11,536 bases of DNA, taken from positions 1 to 11,536 of the forward strand of contig JAOPZD010000276.1 in NCBI GenBank assembly GCA_025964295.1, read 5' to 3'. The notes beneath the pieces were generated by a model. That model did no database searches and was not told where the DNA came from. It was given only the letters and a program-made list of their open reading frames with translations. This document shows, one piece after another, positions 6,259-11,536 of the stretch. Position 1 is the stretch's first letter, and the number at the start of each line of letters is the position of its first letter. The DNA comes from Conexibacter sp. (GTDB taxonomy: Bacteria > Actinomycetota > Thermoleophilia > Solirubrobacterales > Solirubrobacteraceae). Both the position numbers and the translations under genes were made by a program.

Positions 6259-7203
6259 TCATGAGAGGAACTGCAGTAGGGACGGCTGGATGATCTGCGC
6301 GCCGACCTTCAAGGAGGCCTGATAGGCGGCAGACTGGGAGGAGTAGTCGGTGATGGCCTTGGCCAGGTCGACGCCCGTGAGGTCGTCGATGCTCTGGGTG
6401 GTGCCGTCCTCGAGGTCGCCGAGGCGGCTGAGGGCGGCGGTGGCCCGGTTGCCCATCGCGCCGAGCGCCGAGACGGCGGTGCTGACGGCGGTCTGGTTGG
6501 CCTTGATCGCCTGCAGGTCGGTGGTCTGGATCGCCTGCAGGTCGGCGGGCGTGCCGCCGCGCAGGTGCGCGGCGAGCTGGGTCAGGGCGTCGAGCACCTT
6601 GCCGTCGCCGGCGGCGCTGCCGTTGCCCAGGATCGCGTCGGCGGTGAGCGGCTGGGTGGTGCCGCCGATGCCGGTGAAGGACGGGTTGTTCTGCAGCGTC
6701 ACGCCGGCGCCGCCGTCGCGCGTCACGGCGCCCGCGTCGCCCTGGTAGGCGTCGCCGGTCGCCGTCGAGTACGGCGCGGTGTCGGACTTCGTGCCCGAGA
6801 AGACGTAGTCGTCGCCGACCTTGACGTTGACCGCGTCCTTGACGCTCTTGACGAGCTGGTCGATCTCGTTGGCGATCGTGTTGCGGTCGGCCTGGCTGTA
6901 GGAGCCGCTGGCGCCGGTCAGGGCGAGCTCGTTGGCGCGCGACAGCACGCTGCGGATGCTCTCCATGCTCGACTCCATCGACGTCAGCCGCGTCTGCACG
7001 CCGGCGACGCTGTCCTGGCTGGCCTTGATCCCCGACAGCTCGGACTCGCGCAGGCGCTCCTGCGCCGCGGCGGTCGGGTCGTCGGAGGGCGCGTTGACGC
7101 GGCGCCCGGTGGAGATCTGCAGCTGCGTGTTGGCCAGCGCGGCGTAGCGCGCCTGCAGGTCGGCGATGACGCGGTCGCTGACCATGTTGTTCGTGACGCG
7201 CAT
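6259..7203 (-). CDS. flgL: Hook-filament junction protein FlgL (HAP3)
   Basis: This 314-residue flagellin-superfamily protein forms the second junction ring between hook and filament. The N-terminus (MRVTNNMVSDRVIADLQ, then LQISTGRRVNAPSDDPTAAA) is the conserved flagellin-like helix. DDYVFSGTKSDTAPY is a typical FlgL motif near residues 130-145. The C-terminal helix (LAKAITDYSSQSAAYQASLK) packs with the N-terminus. The middle domain, about residues 145-235, contains a near-perfect repeat, ADLQAIQT/TDLQAIKA. The ATG 7203 start lies 3 nt after the flgK stop. It follows FlgK in the assembly order, and both are clients of the FlgN-type chaperone encoded upstream. Confidence 0.96.
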   Translation of the reverse strand: MRVTNNMVSDRVIADLQARYAALANTQLQISTGRRVNAPSDDPTAAAQERLRESELSGIKASQDSVAGVQTRLTSMESSMESIRSVLSRANELALTGASGSYSQADRNTIANEIDQLVKSVKDAVNVKVGDDYVFSGTKSDTAPYSTATGDAYQGDAGAVTRDGGAGVTLQNNPSFTGIGGTTQPLTADAILGNGSAAGDGKVLDALTQLAAHLRGGTPADLQAIQTTDLQAIKANQTAVSTAVSALGAMGNRATAALSRLGDLEDGTTQSIDDLTGVDLAKAITDYSSQSAAYQASLKVGAQIIQPSLLQFLS

Positions 7204-7206
7204 CGG

Positions 7207-8547
7207 CTACATCCCCACCCGACCGGTCGAGTTGATCAAGGTGTTGAGCAGGTCGTCCATCGTGGTGAGCGCTCGCGCCGCGGCCTGGTAGCCGCGCTGG
7301 AAGCGGATCATGCTGGCCATCTCCTCGTCCATCGACACGCCGGAGACCGACTGACGCTGGGCGGTGATGTTGGTCAGCACGCTCGTGGCCGTGGTGTTCG
7401 CGCTGGTCGCCGACTGGACGTCGGAGCCGATCTGGCGCACCAGGCCCGAGTAGGTGGTGTCGATGCTGCCGCCGCGCAGGGCGCGGATGGCGTTGGCGGC
7501 GCTGTTGTCGCCGACCGCCCCGCCGGCGGCGCCGGCGCTGATCGTCGCCGAGGTCGCCACGACGGCGATGTCGTTGGCGCCCGTGCCGGTGAAGACCGGG
7601 GCGGCCGACAGCGCGTTGACGTTGGTGATGATCGAGCCGGCCATCGACGCGAGCGTCGTGCGGTAGCCGTCGGCCTTGGTGACGACGTCCTGCAGGCCGC
7701 CGAGCTGGCCGCCGGGCGTGGCCGACAGCGTCGCGGTGGTCGGCATCGTGACCGTGGCCTGGGAGACCAGCGGGGTCGTCGCGCCGCCGAAGCTGACCTG
7801 GATCATGCCCGGGTAGGCGGGCTTGCCGGCCGCGTCGAGCGTCGGGTCGGCGCTGACCGAGACCTGGCCGTACTGGGAGAGCTGGTCGAGCAGCAGGTCG
7901 CGGCGGTCGAGCAGGTCGTTGGGCTGCGCGCCCGCCGACTGGGCCATGTTGATCTGCGTGTTGAGCTTGGCCAGCTCGTCGGCGATCGGCTTGATCGGCC
8001 CGGCGTCGCCGAGCATGTCGGAGATCGCCGTCGTGGCCTGCGTGCCGGCCGAGGCGATGTCGGAGTCCAGGGTGGTGAAGCGCTGGGCGAGGTTCTGGGC
8101 GGCGCCGACGACGGCGGCCTTGGCGTCCGTGCTGGTCGGGTTGGAGGCCAGCGTGTCCCACGAGGTCCAGAACTTGTCGAGCAGCTTGCCCAGGTCGGAG
8201 TCCGTGTTGGAGGCCAGCGTGCTCTGCACGACGCTCAGGCGCTTGGCCGTCACGTCGGACTGCGACGCGGTCATGCTCTGGGCGCGGTACTGGAGGTCGA
8301 GGAAGTCGTCGCGCAGGCGGCGGTAGCTGAGGACGTCGACGCCCGTGCCGAGCTGCGCGCCGGTGCCGTCCTGCTTGGCGCCGGAGTCGATGTCCAGCGT
8401 CGGCGACGCGCCGAAGACCACCTGCTGGCGGCTGTAGCCGGGCGTCTCGACGTTGGCGATGTTGTGCGACACCACGTCGAGGGCGGCCTGCTGGGCCTGC
8501 ACGCCGCGCAGGGCGGTGTTGAGTCCGGTGAAGGCGGGGATCGACAT
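7207..8547 (-). CDS. flgK: Hook-filament junction protein FlgK (HAP1)
   Basis: This 446-residue protein caps the hook and forms the first junction ring. The N-terminus (FTGLNTALRGVQAQQAALDVVSHNIANVETPGYSRQQ) is the FlgK/FlgE/FlgG-type rod-hook motif (SHNIANVETPGYSRQ). It is followed by LGTGVDVLSYRRLRDDFLDLQYR, typical of FlgK, and NDLLDRRDLLLDQLSQ near residues 210-225. The C-terminal helix (MDEEMASMIRFQRGYQAAARALTTMDDLLNTLIN) is the canonical FlgK end. The central region is rich in Ala, Thr and Gly. ATG 8547 lies 6 nt downstream of the flgN stop. The length is within, though toward the small side of, the family range. Confidence 0.97.
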   Translation of the reverse strand: MSIPAFTGLNTALRGVQAQQAALDVVSHNIANVETPGYSRQQVVFGASPTLDIDSGAKQDGTGAQLGTGVDVLSYRRLRDDFLDLQYRAQSMTASQSDVTAKRLSVVQSTLASNTDSDLGKLLDKFWTSWDTLASNPTSTDAKAAVVGAAQNLAQRFTTLDSDIASAGTQATTAISDMLGDAGPIKPIADELAKLNTQINMAQSAGAQPNDLLDRRDLLLDQLSQYGQVSVSADPTLDAAGKPAYPGMIQVSFGGATTPLVSQATVTMPTTATLSATPGGQLGGLQDVVTKADGYRTTLASMAGSIITNVNALSAAPVFTGTGANDIAVVATSATISAGAAGGAVGDNSAANAIRALRGGSIDTTYSGLVRQIGSDVQSATSANTTATSVLTNITAQRQSVSGVSMDEEMASMIRFQRGYQAAARALTTMDDLLNTLINSTGRVGM

Positions 8548-8553
8548 GGTGGC

Positions 8554-9114
8554 CTAGGCCTCGAGGTCCAGGGCGCGGCGGATCCGCACCGGCTGGGCCG
8601 CCGGGTCGAGGGTGGCGCGCATCGTGGCGCCCGGCTCGCTGGGCGGCCGGTAGCCGACGTCCTCGCCGTCCACGCCGAGCTGGCGGGTCAGGTGCGACAG
8701 GAACGAGAGCTCCTGGCGCATGAGGGCGCGGTTGACGACGTGCTCGCGCTGGACCTCGGCGAGGAGGCCGCGCAGCTCGGCGCTGCGGCCCTTGGCCGCG
8801 AGCGCCTCGTTGGGGTTCAAGAGGTGGGTGAGCGCCTCGAGCGTCACCTGGTGGGCCGGGATGCCGAGGCCGCCGCCGGCCTGCGTGAGGATCCGGACGC
8901 GGTCGCGCTCCAGGCCGGAGCGGCGCTCCATCTCGGCCTGCATCTCGCCCAGGCGGGCGAGGACGGCGTCGACCTCGCGGTTGCGGATCGCGGCGCCCTG
9001 GAGCAGGACGGCGTCCAGCAGCCGGCGGGCAGAGGCGATCTGCGCGTCGAGGTGGCGCAGGACGTCGGTGCCGAAGGCGGTCGGGGCCGCCGGGGCGAGG
9101 GCCGTGGCGCTCAC
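8554..9114 (-). CDS. flgN: FlgN-type chaperone for FlgK/FlgL
   Basis: This 186-residue, mainly helical, charged protein fits the FlgN family that keeps FlgK and FlgL soluble and delivers them to the export gate. Features seen are long amphipathic helices (LDAQIASARRLLDAVLLQGAAI, VLARLGEMQAEMERRSGLERDRVRIL), a short hinge (LNPNEALAAKGRSAELRGLLAEV) and the family-like NRALMRQELSFLSHLTRQL. A tail of about 35 residues is rich in Pro, Ala and Arg. The start is GTG 9114, overlapping the stop of the rod-binding gene (GTGA). The family call rests on the fold pattern and the position directly before flgK more than on strong sequence motifs. Confidence 0.85.
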   Translation of the reverse strand: MSATALAPAAPTAFGTDVLRHLDAQIASARRLLDAVLLQGAAIRNREVDAVLARLGEMQAEMERRSGLERDRVRILTQAGGGLGIPAHQVTLEALTHLLNPNEALAAKGRSAELRGLLAEVQREHVVNRALMRQELSFLSHLTRQLGVDGEDVGYRPPSEPGATMRATLDPAAQPVRIRRALDLEA

Positions 9115-9416
9115 TTGCCCGACTCCTTGAGGTTCTGGGCGATCGACCGGGCGAGGCCGAGGCCGCCAGCCGACATGATGCTGTCGGCCATGACGCCGGG
9201 CAGCATCTCCTTGTAGGAGTCGGTCGCCGCCGAGGAGCCGTCCTCGTCGTCGCCGGACTGCTGGGCCTTGGTCGTCTCGGCCAGGGACTGCGTGAGCTGC
9301 TCGACCAGCTGGCGCTCGAACGCCAGCCCCGACTTGTAGTTGTCCTGGTCGGCCTTCGTGCCGTTGCGCACGTCGGCGGGCAGGAGCGAGTTGTCGATGG
9401 GCGGCAGCGTGCTCAT
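9111..9416 (-). CDS. flgJ: Rod-binding protein, FlgJ N-terminal domain only
   Basis: This 101-residue protein matches the FlgJ N-terminal rod-binding domain. That domain caps and scaffolds the growing rod in the periplasm or cell wall. The pattern is an early helix (FERQLVEQLTQSLAET), an acidic Ser/Asp-rich linker (QQSGDDEDGSSAATDS), then YKEMLPGVMADSIMSAGGLGLARSIAQNL, the conserved end. The C-terminal muramidase domain of proteobacterial FlgJ is absent, as in many Gram-positive versions. ATG 9416 overlaps the flgG stop by one base; a GTG at 9419 would add one residue and overlap by 4 nt. The next gene overlaps by GTGA, so flgG, flgJ and flgN are tightly coupled. Confidence 0.85.
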   Translation of the reverse strand: MSTLPPIDNSLLPADVRNGTKADQDNYKSGLAFERQLVEQLTQSLAETTKAQQSGDDEDGSSAATDSYKEMLPGVMADSIMSAGGLGLARSIAQNLKESGK

Positions 9417-10156
9417 CACTTCTTCACCTGGTTGGCGATCTCGAGGATCTGGTCCTGGGTGGTGATGGCCTTGCTGGCCAGCTGGAAGGCGCGCTGGGCC
9501 TCGATCATGTCGGTCATGGCCTGGGCCTGGTCGACGTTGGAGCCCTCGAGCGTGCCCTGCGTCAAGACGGTGGACCTGGCCGCGGCGCGGGCGGCGCCCG
9601 AGCCGGTGGTCGTCACGAAGGTGTTGTCCGGGCCGCCCTTGAGCGCGGCCGGGGCGGGGACGTCGAGGAGCTGGATCTGGCCGACCTTCTTGGCGGCGAC
9701 CGAGACGGTGCCGTCGGCGGCGATCGTGATCTGCTCGGCGTTCGTGCCCGCGGGGATCTTGATGGCCGGCTCGACGAGCTGGCCGGTGTGGAGCTTGAGG
9801 CGGCCGTCGGCGCCGACGTCGAGGTTGCCGTCGCGCGTCAGCGCCTTGGTCCCGTCGGCGAGCTTGACGCCGATGAAGCCGGGGCCGTTGAGCGCGACGT
9901 CCAGCGAGCGCCCGGTGTCCTGCAGCGCGCCCTGGGCGGCGCTGCGGCCGATCGACGTGGCCGCCGAGCCCGCGCCGATGGTGACGCCCTTCGCGGCGCC
10001 GTAGCCCTGGGCATCGTCGTACACGAGGTCGCGGAAGGCCACACGCGCGGACTTGTAGCCCGTCGTGTCGACGTTCGCGAGGTTCGCTGAGACGGCGTCG
10101 AGACGCGTCTGCTGTGCCGCCATTCCGGCGGCAGCCGTGTACATGCCTTCAAGCAC
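9416..10156 (-). CDS. flgG: Flagellar rod protein, FlgG-like
   Basis: This 246-residue rod protein has the N-terminal rod motif (MLEGMYTAAAGMAAQQTRLDA, ANLANVDTTGYKSARVAF). It then has the FlgF/FlgG core (RSLDVALNGPGFIGVKLADG, LTRDGNLDVGADGRL) and the C-terminal helix QGTLEGSNVDQAQAMTDMI plus AQRAFQLASKAITTQDQIL. LEGSNVD and the C-terminal spacing favour FlgG (distal rod) over FlgF, but the two are hard to separate by eye. The start is GTG 10156; the only purine-rich site, AGGAG at 10173-10169, is 12 nt upstream and can pair with CTCCT next to it. The gene heads the long flagellar operon and has its own sigma-28-like promoter at 10273-10247 and a structured leader of about 85 nt. Confidence 0.92.
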   Translation of the reverse strand: MLEGMYTAAAGMAAQQTRLDAVSANLANVDTTGYKSARVAFRDLVYDDAQGYGAAKGVTIGAGSAATSIGRSAAQGALQDTGRSLDVALNGPGFIGVKLADGTKALTRDGNLDVGADGRLKLHTGQLVEPAIKIPAGTNAEQITIAADGTVSVAAKKVGQIQLLDVPAPAALKGGPDNTFVTTTGSGAARAAARSTVLTQGTLEGSNVDQAQAMTDMIEAQRAFQLASKAITTQDQILEIANQVKK

Positions 10157-10168
10157 TTTTCACCGGGT

Positions 10169-10229
10169 CTCCTGGGAAGGAGGGAAATCAGGATCTCCGG
10201 CTTCCGCCAAGGGCGGTCCAGCCATCGGA
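10169..10229 (-). promoter_or_regulatory. Structured, GGA-rich leader of the flgG operon
   Basis: Between the sigma-28-like promoter and GTG 10156, two hairpins can form. The first has a CCGCC/GGCGG stem (10204-10208 with 10212-10216, 3-nt loop), extended by GGCT/AGCC (10199-10202 with 10220-10223) and TCC/GGA across internal loops. The second pairs CTCCT with AGGAG (10182-10178 with 10173-10169), covering the only ribosome-site-like sequence. The coding-strand leader has six GGA triplets. Together these suggest post-transcriptional control, possibly by CsrA. I could not match it to a known riboswitch class. Confidence 0.45.
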
Positions 10230-10246
10230 GTCCTCTGTCCCTCCGG

Positions 10247-10273
10247 TGATCGGCAGGGCCCGAACCGACTTGA
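10247..10273 (-). promoter_or_regulatory. Sigma-28-type promoter of the flgG operon
   Basis: Read on the minus strand, TCAAGTCG (10273-10266), exactly 11 nt, then GCCGATCA (10254-10247). The enterobacterial FliA consensus is TAAAGTTT-N11-GCCGATAA, giving 5/8 and 7/8 matches with exact spacing. The same architecture occurs before flgF at 11075-11049. Transcription would begin near 10241. The FliA/SigD/WhiG sigma itself is not in the window. Confidence 0.7.
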
Positions 10274-10282
10274 GAAGTGATG

Positions 10283-10310
10283 GGACATCCGTCCGTTGAT
10301 GGACGTGTCC
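10283..10310 (-). terminator. Hairpin between flgF and flgG, probable terminator
   Basis: GGACA plus CGTCC (10283-10287, 10290-10294) pair with GGACG plus TGTCC (10301-10305, 10306-10310). This makes a 10-bp stem with a 2-nt bulge and 6-nt loop. On the minus strand a moderately pyrimidine-rich stretch (CATCACTTCTC) follows. It lies just upstream of the flgG promoter, consistent with flgF being a separate transcript. Confidence 0.5.
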
Positions 10311-10349
10311 GCGCCGCGATCTGCGGCCTGAGCAGGGGTTCCGCGGCGC
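10311..10349 (-). other. Inverted repeat overlapping the flgF stop
   Basis: GCGCCGCG (10311-10318) and CGCGGCGC (10342-10349) form a perfect 8-bp stem around a 23-nt loop that contains the smaller repeat CCTG-AG-CAGG (10327-10336). The arm touches the last base of the flgF stop codon. It may act with the adjacent hairpin at 10283-10310 to end flgF transcription or protect its 3' end. Confidence 0.4.
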
Positions 10350-11038
10350 TAGCCGGGGAGGTTGCCGACTTGGCCGGCGGCCTGCTGCAACGTGCCATCG
10401 ATGGTCGTGATGGCCTTCTGGCCCGCCTCGAAGGCGCGCAGGGAAGCCATCATGTCGACCATGGTGCGGCCGGCGTCGACGCCGGAGCTCTCGAGCACGC
10501 CGGACTGGACCTCGCCCTTGCCCGCGCCCGCGGCGGTGCCGCTGAAGTAGGAGTCGCCCTGCTTCTTGACGCCGGTCAGCGCGAAGTTGCCGACCTTGGT
10601 GGGGTCGACGGTGCCGTCGGCGTTGACCTTGACCGGCTTGCGGTCGGTGCCCAGCACGGTGTTGCCGAGCTGGTCGGTCAGCGTGCCGTTGGCGGCGGCC
10701 ATGAACGAGCCGTCGCGCGTGTACTTCACGCCGGTCTTGGTCTGGATCGCGAAGTAGCCGGGCCCGGCGATGCCGAGGTCCAGCGGCTCGTCGGTCGAGC
10801 GCAGCGCCTCGGGGTCGAGGTTGGTCACCTGCTTGGTGATCAACGGACCCTGGCCGAGCTTGCCGATGGTCTCGCCGGTCTTGGTGTTCTGCAGCAGCAG
10901 ATCCGAGAACGACCGCTGCTGGGACTGGTCGGACTTGTAGCCCGGCGTCGCCGCGTTGGCGAGGTCGTTGGCGATCTGATCCTGCCGCACCATCTCGGCG
11001 ACCATGCCGGCGGCGGCGATGTAGAGCCCACGTTCCAT
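10349..11038 (-). CDS. flgF: Flagellar rod protein, FlgF-like
   Basis: This 229-residue paralogue of the flgG product has the rod motif MERGLYIAAAGMVAEMVRQD and NDLANAATPGYKSDQ. It continues with PLDLGIAGPGYFAIQTKTGVKYTRDGSF and the C-terminal helix VLESSGVDAGRTMVDMMASL plus AFEAGQKAITTIDGTL. Being shorter and lying upstream of the flgG-like gene favours FlgF (proximal rod), as in flgF-flgG pairs; the exact name is an inference. ATG 11038 is chosen from the family N-terminus, with GAGAGGG immediately upstream. A sigma-28-like promoter at 11075-11049 would leave only a few untranslated bases. Hairpins after the stop suggest a single-gene transcript. Confidence 0.9.
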   Translation of the reverse strand: MERGLYIAAAGMVAEMVRQDQIANDLANAATPGYKSDQSQQRSFSDLLLQNTKTGETIGKLGQGPLITKQVTNLDPEALRSTDEPLDLGIAGPGYFAIQTKTGVKYTRDGSFMAAANGTLTDQLGNTVLGTDRKPVKVNADGTVDPTKVGNFALTGVKKQGDSYFSGTAAGAGKGEVQSGVLESSGVDAGRTMVDMMASLRAFEAGQKAITTIDGTLQQAAGQVGNLPG

Positions 11039-11048
11039 GCCCTCTCAG

Positions 11049-11075
11049 ATGTCGGCGGGCCGGGGCCGGACTTGA
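11049..11075 (-). promoter_or_regulatory. Sigma-28-type promoter of flgF
   Basis: Minus strand TCAAGTCC (11075-11068), exactly 11 nt, then GCCGACAT (11056-11049). This is one base from the Bacillus SigD -10 GCCGATAT and has the same spacing and nearly the same -35 as the flgG promoter at 10273-10247. The predicted +1 would be near 11043-11041, only 3-5 nt before the ATG. Confidence 0.65.
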
Positions 11076-11098
11076 GGCGGGCGGACGACGTGCGAACC

Positions 11099-11110
11099 TG
11101 TCGGCCGACA
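11099..11110. promoter_or_regulatory. Perfect palindrome at the fliK-like start, possible operator
   Basis: TGTCGGCCGACA is a perfect 12-bp palindrome whose last base is the A of ATG 11110. TGTCGGC also occurs at 11050-11056 inside the flgF -10 region. That pair could be one protein's two half-contacts in the 71-bp divergent intergenic region. This is speculative. Confidence 0.3.
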
Positions 11111-11536
11111 TGGACGCCGTGCCCGTCAACCTGGTCCTGCTGCGCGGCCTGCTGCCGAACCTCACGCTGACGCCCGGCACCGTCGTGATGGCCCGCGTGC
11201 TCGACGCCCGGACGCTGAACGTCGCCGGCGTCAAGCTCGCCGCGCAGCTGCCGGGCGACGTCGCCGCGGGCCAGGTCCTGCGGCTGCGCGTCGAGGAGGC
11301 CAGCACCGACCGCATCCACCTCAAGATCGTCGAAGGACCGCAGGCGCAGGCGGCCGAGCAGGCGCCGCAGGTCCCGAGCTCGGCCTACCAGGTGGCGCTG
11401 CCCGGCGGCGCGCTCGCGCGCATCCACGTCGAGGAGCGCGAGGAGGCCGGCGGCCGCAAGGGCGGTCCCGGCGCGGCGCGGTCGGTGGTCGTCCGCTACG
11501 ACTCGCCGACGCTCGGGCGCCTGGACGTGCGGCTCG
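11110..11536 (+). CDS. fliK: Partial FliK-like hook-length control protein
   Basis: The frame opens at ATG 11110 and stays open to the right edge (142 codons), so the 3' end is missing. The N-terminal part (about residues 1-75) looks like a compact beta-rich domain (TPGTVVMARVLDARTLNVAG, QVLRLRVEEASTDRIHLKIV). Near residues 132-142 it has SPTLGRLDVRL. This matches the conserved core of the FliK C-terminal domain (P-x-LG-x-(L/V)-x-V-x-L), which contacts FlhB to switch export from hook to filament. That motif normally comes after a long ruler region, so this would be a short version. The call rests on one motif plus location. It is divergent from flgF with 71 bp between. No ribosome site precedes the ATG. 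Confidence 0.65.
   Translation, partial: MDAVPVNLVLLRGLLPNLTLTPGTVVMARVLDARTLNVAGVKLAAQLPGDVAAGQVLRLRVEEASTDRIHLKIVEGPQAQAAEQAPQVPSSAYQVALPGGALARIHVEEREEAGGRKGGPGAARSVVVRYDSPTLGRLDVRL

Noticed and set aside
6218..6262. FliW start at ATG 6262 overlapping the flgL stop
   Set aside because: No ribosome site upstream and it adds 15 residues outside the family; ATG 6217 has GGAGG at suitable spacing.
5765..8161. 798-residue minus-strand frame ending in FliW
   Set aside because: The upstream part is low-complexity shadow of flgL and flgK; only the FliW portion from 6217 matches a family.
6565..9216. 883-residue plus-strand frame
   Set aside because: It is antisense to flgL, flgK and flgN and has the Arg/Gly/Val-rich composition of GC-rich shadow frames.
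10157..10246. Known riboswitch (c-di-GMP, c-di-AMP, glycine, SAM) in the flgG leader
   Set aside because: I compared by eye with the conserved core sequences I know for these classes and found no match; only generic hairpins are supported.
11104..11111. GCCGACAT on the plus strand as a sigma-28 -10 for the fliK-like gene
   Set aside because: It overlaps the ATG, and the sequence 11 nt upstream (ACGACGTG) does not resemble the -35 of the other two sites.

Overview
The window is very GC-rich, with third codon positions almost always G or C. It carries a flagellar late-gene block with FliW and CsrA, a PASTA-less PknB-type kinase with a discoidin-like ectodomain, a single-domain LigD polymerase and small secreted proteins. 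This points to a motile, deep-branching actinobacterium; a Thermoleophilia/Solirubrobacterales-like genome is my best guess, inferred from content only.

Positions 1-1850 (+ strand) hold three predicted secreted or membrane-anchored proteins of unknown function. The first lacks its 5' end. A well-formed promoter (TTGACA-N17-TAGGTT) and a large imperfect hairpin precede the second. The second and third overlap by 8 nt, and a strong hairpin terminator follows. The first and third look like distant paralogues.

Positions 1852-4500 (- strand) hold a small 60-aa ORF, the LigD-type polymerase and the Ser/Thr kinase. Kinase and polymerase overlap by 4 nt (GTGA). The kinase may be translated from a leaderless or nearly leaderless mRNA.

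Positions 4559-11038 (- strand) are flagellar. In transcription order they are flgF-like, a gap with hairpins, then flgG-like, flgJ-like rod-binding protein, flgN, flgK, flgL, fliW, csrA and flagellin, with a terminator after flagellin. From flgG to csrA the genes overlap or are separated by at most about 52 nt. Two matching sigma-28 (FliA/SigD/WhiG-type) promoter candidates, TCAAGTC(C/G)-N11-GCCGA, sit before flgF and before flgG. A divergent fliK-like gene starts at 11110 and runs off the right edge.

The genes fit together as follows. FlgF/FlgG and the FlgJ-like protein build the rod. FlgN escorts FlgK and FlgL, the hook-filament junction proteins. Flagellin forms the filament. FliW and CsrA form the known FliW-CsrA-flagellin homeostasis switch. 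The flagellin start codon lies in a GGA-rich leader that can fold with GGA in the loop, as expected for a CsrA target. The structured, GGA-rich leader of the flgG operon raises the possibility that CsrA also controls the operon encoding it. I found no tRNA, rRNA, CRISPR array, insertion sequence or attachment site.
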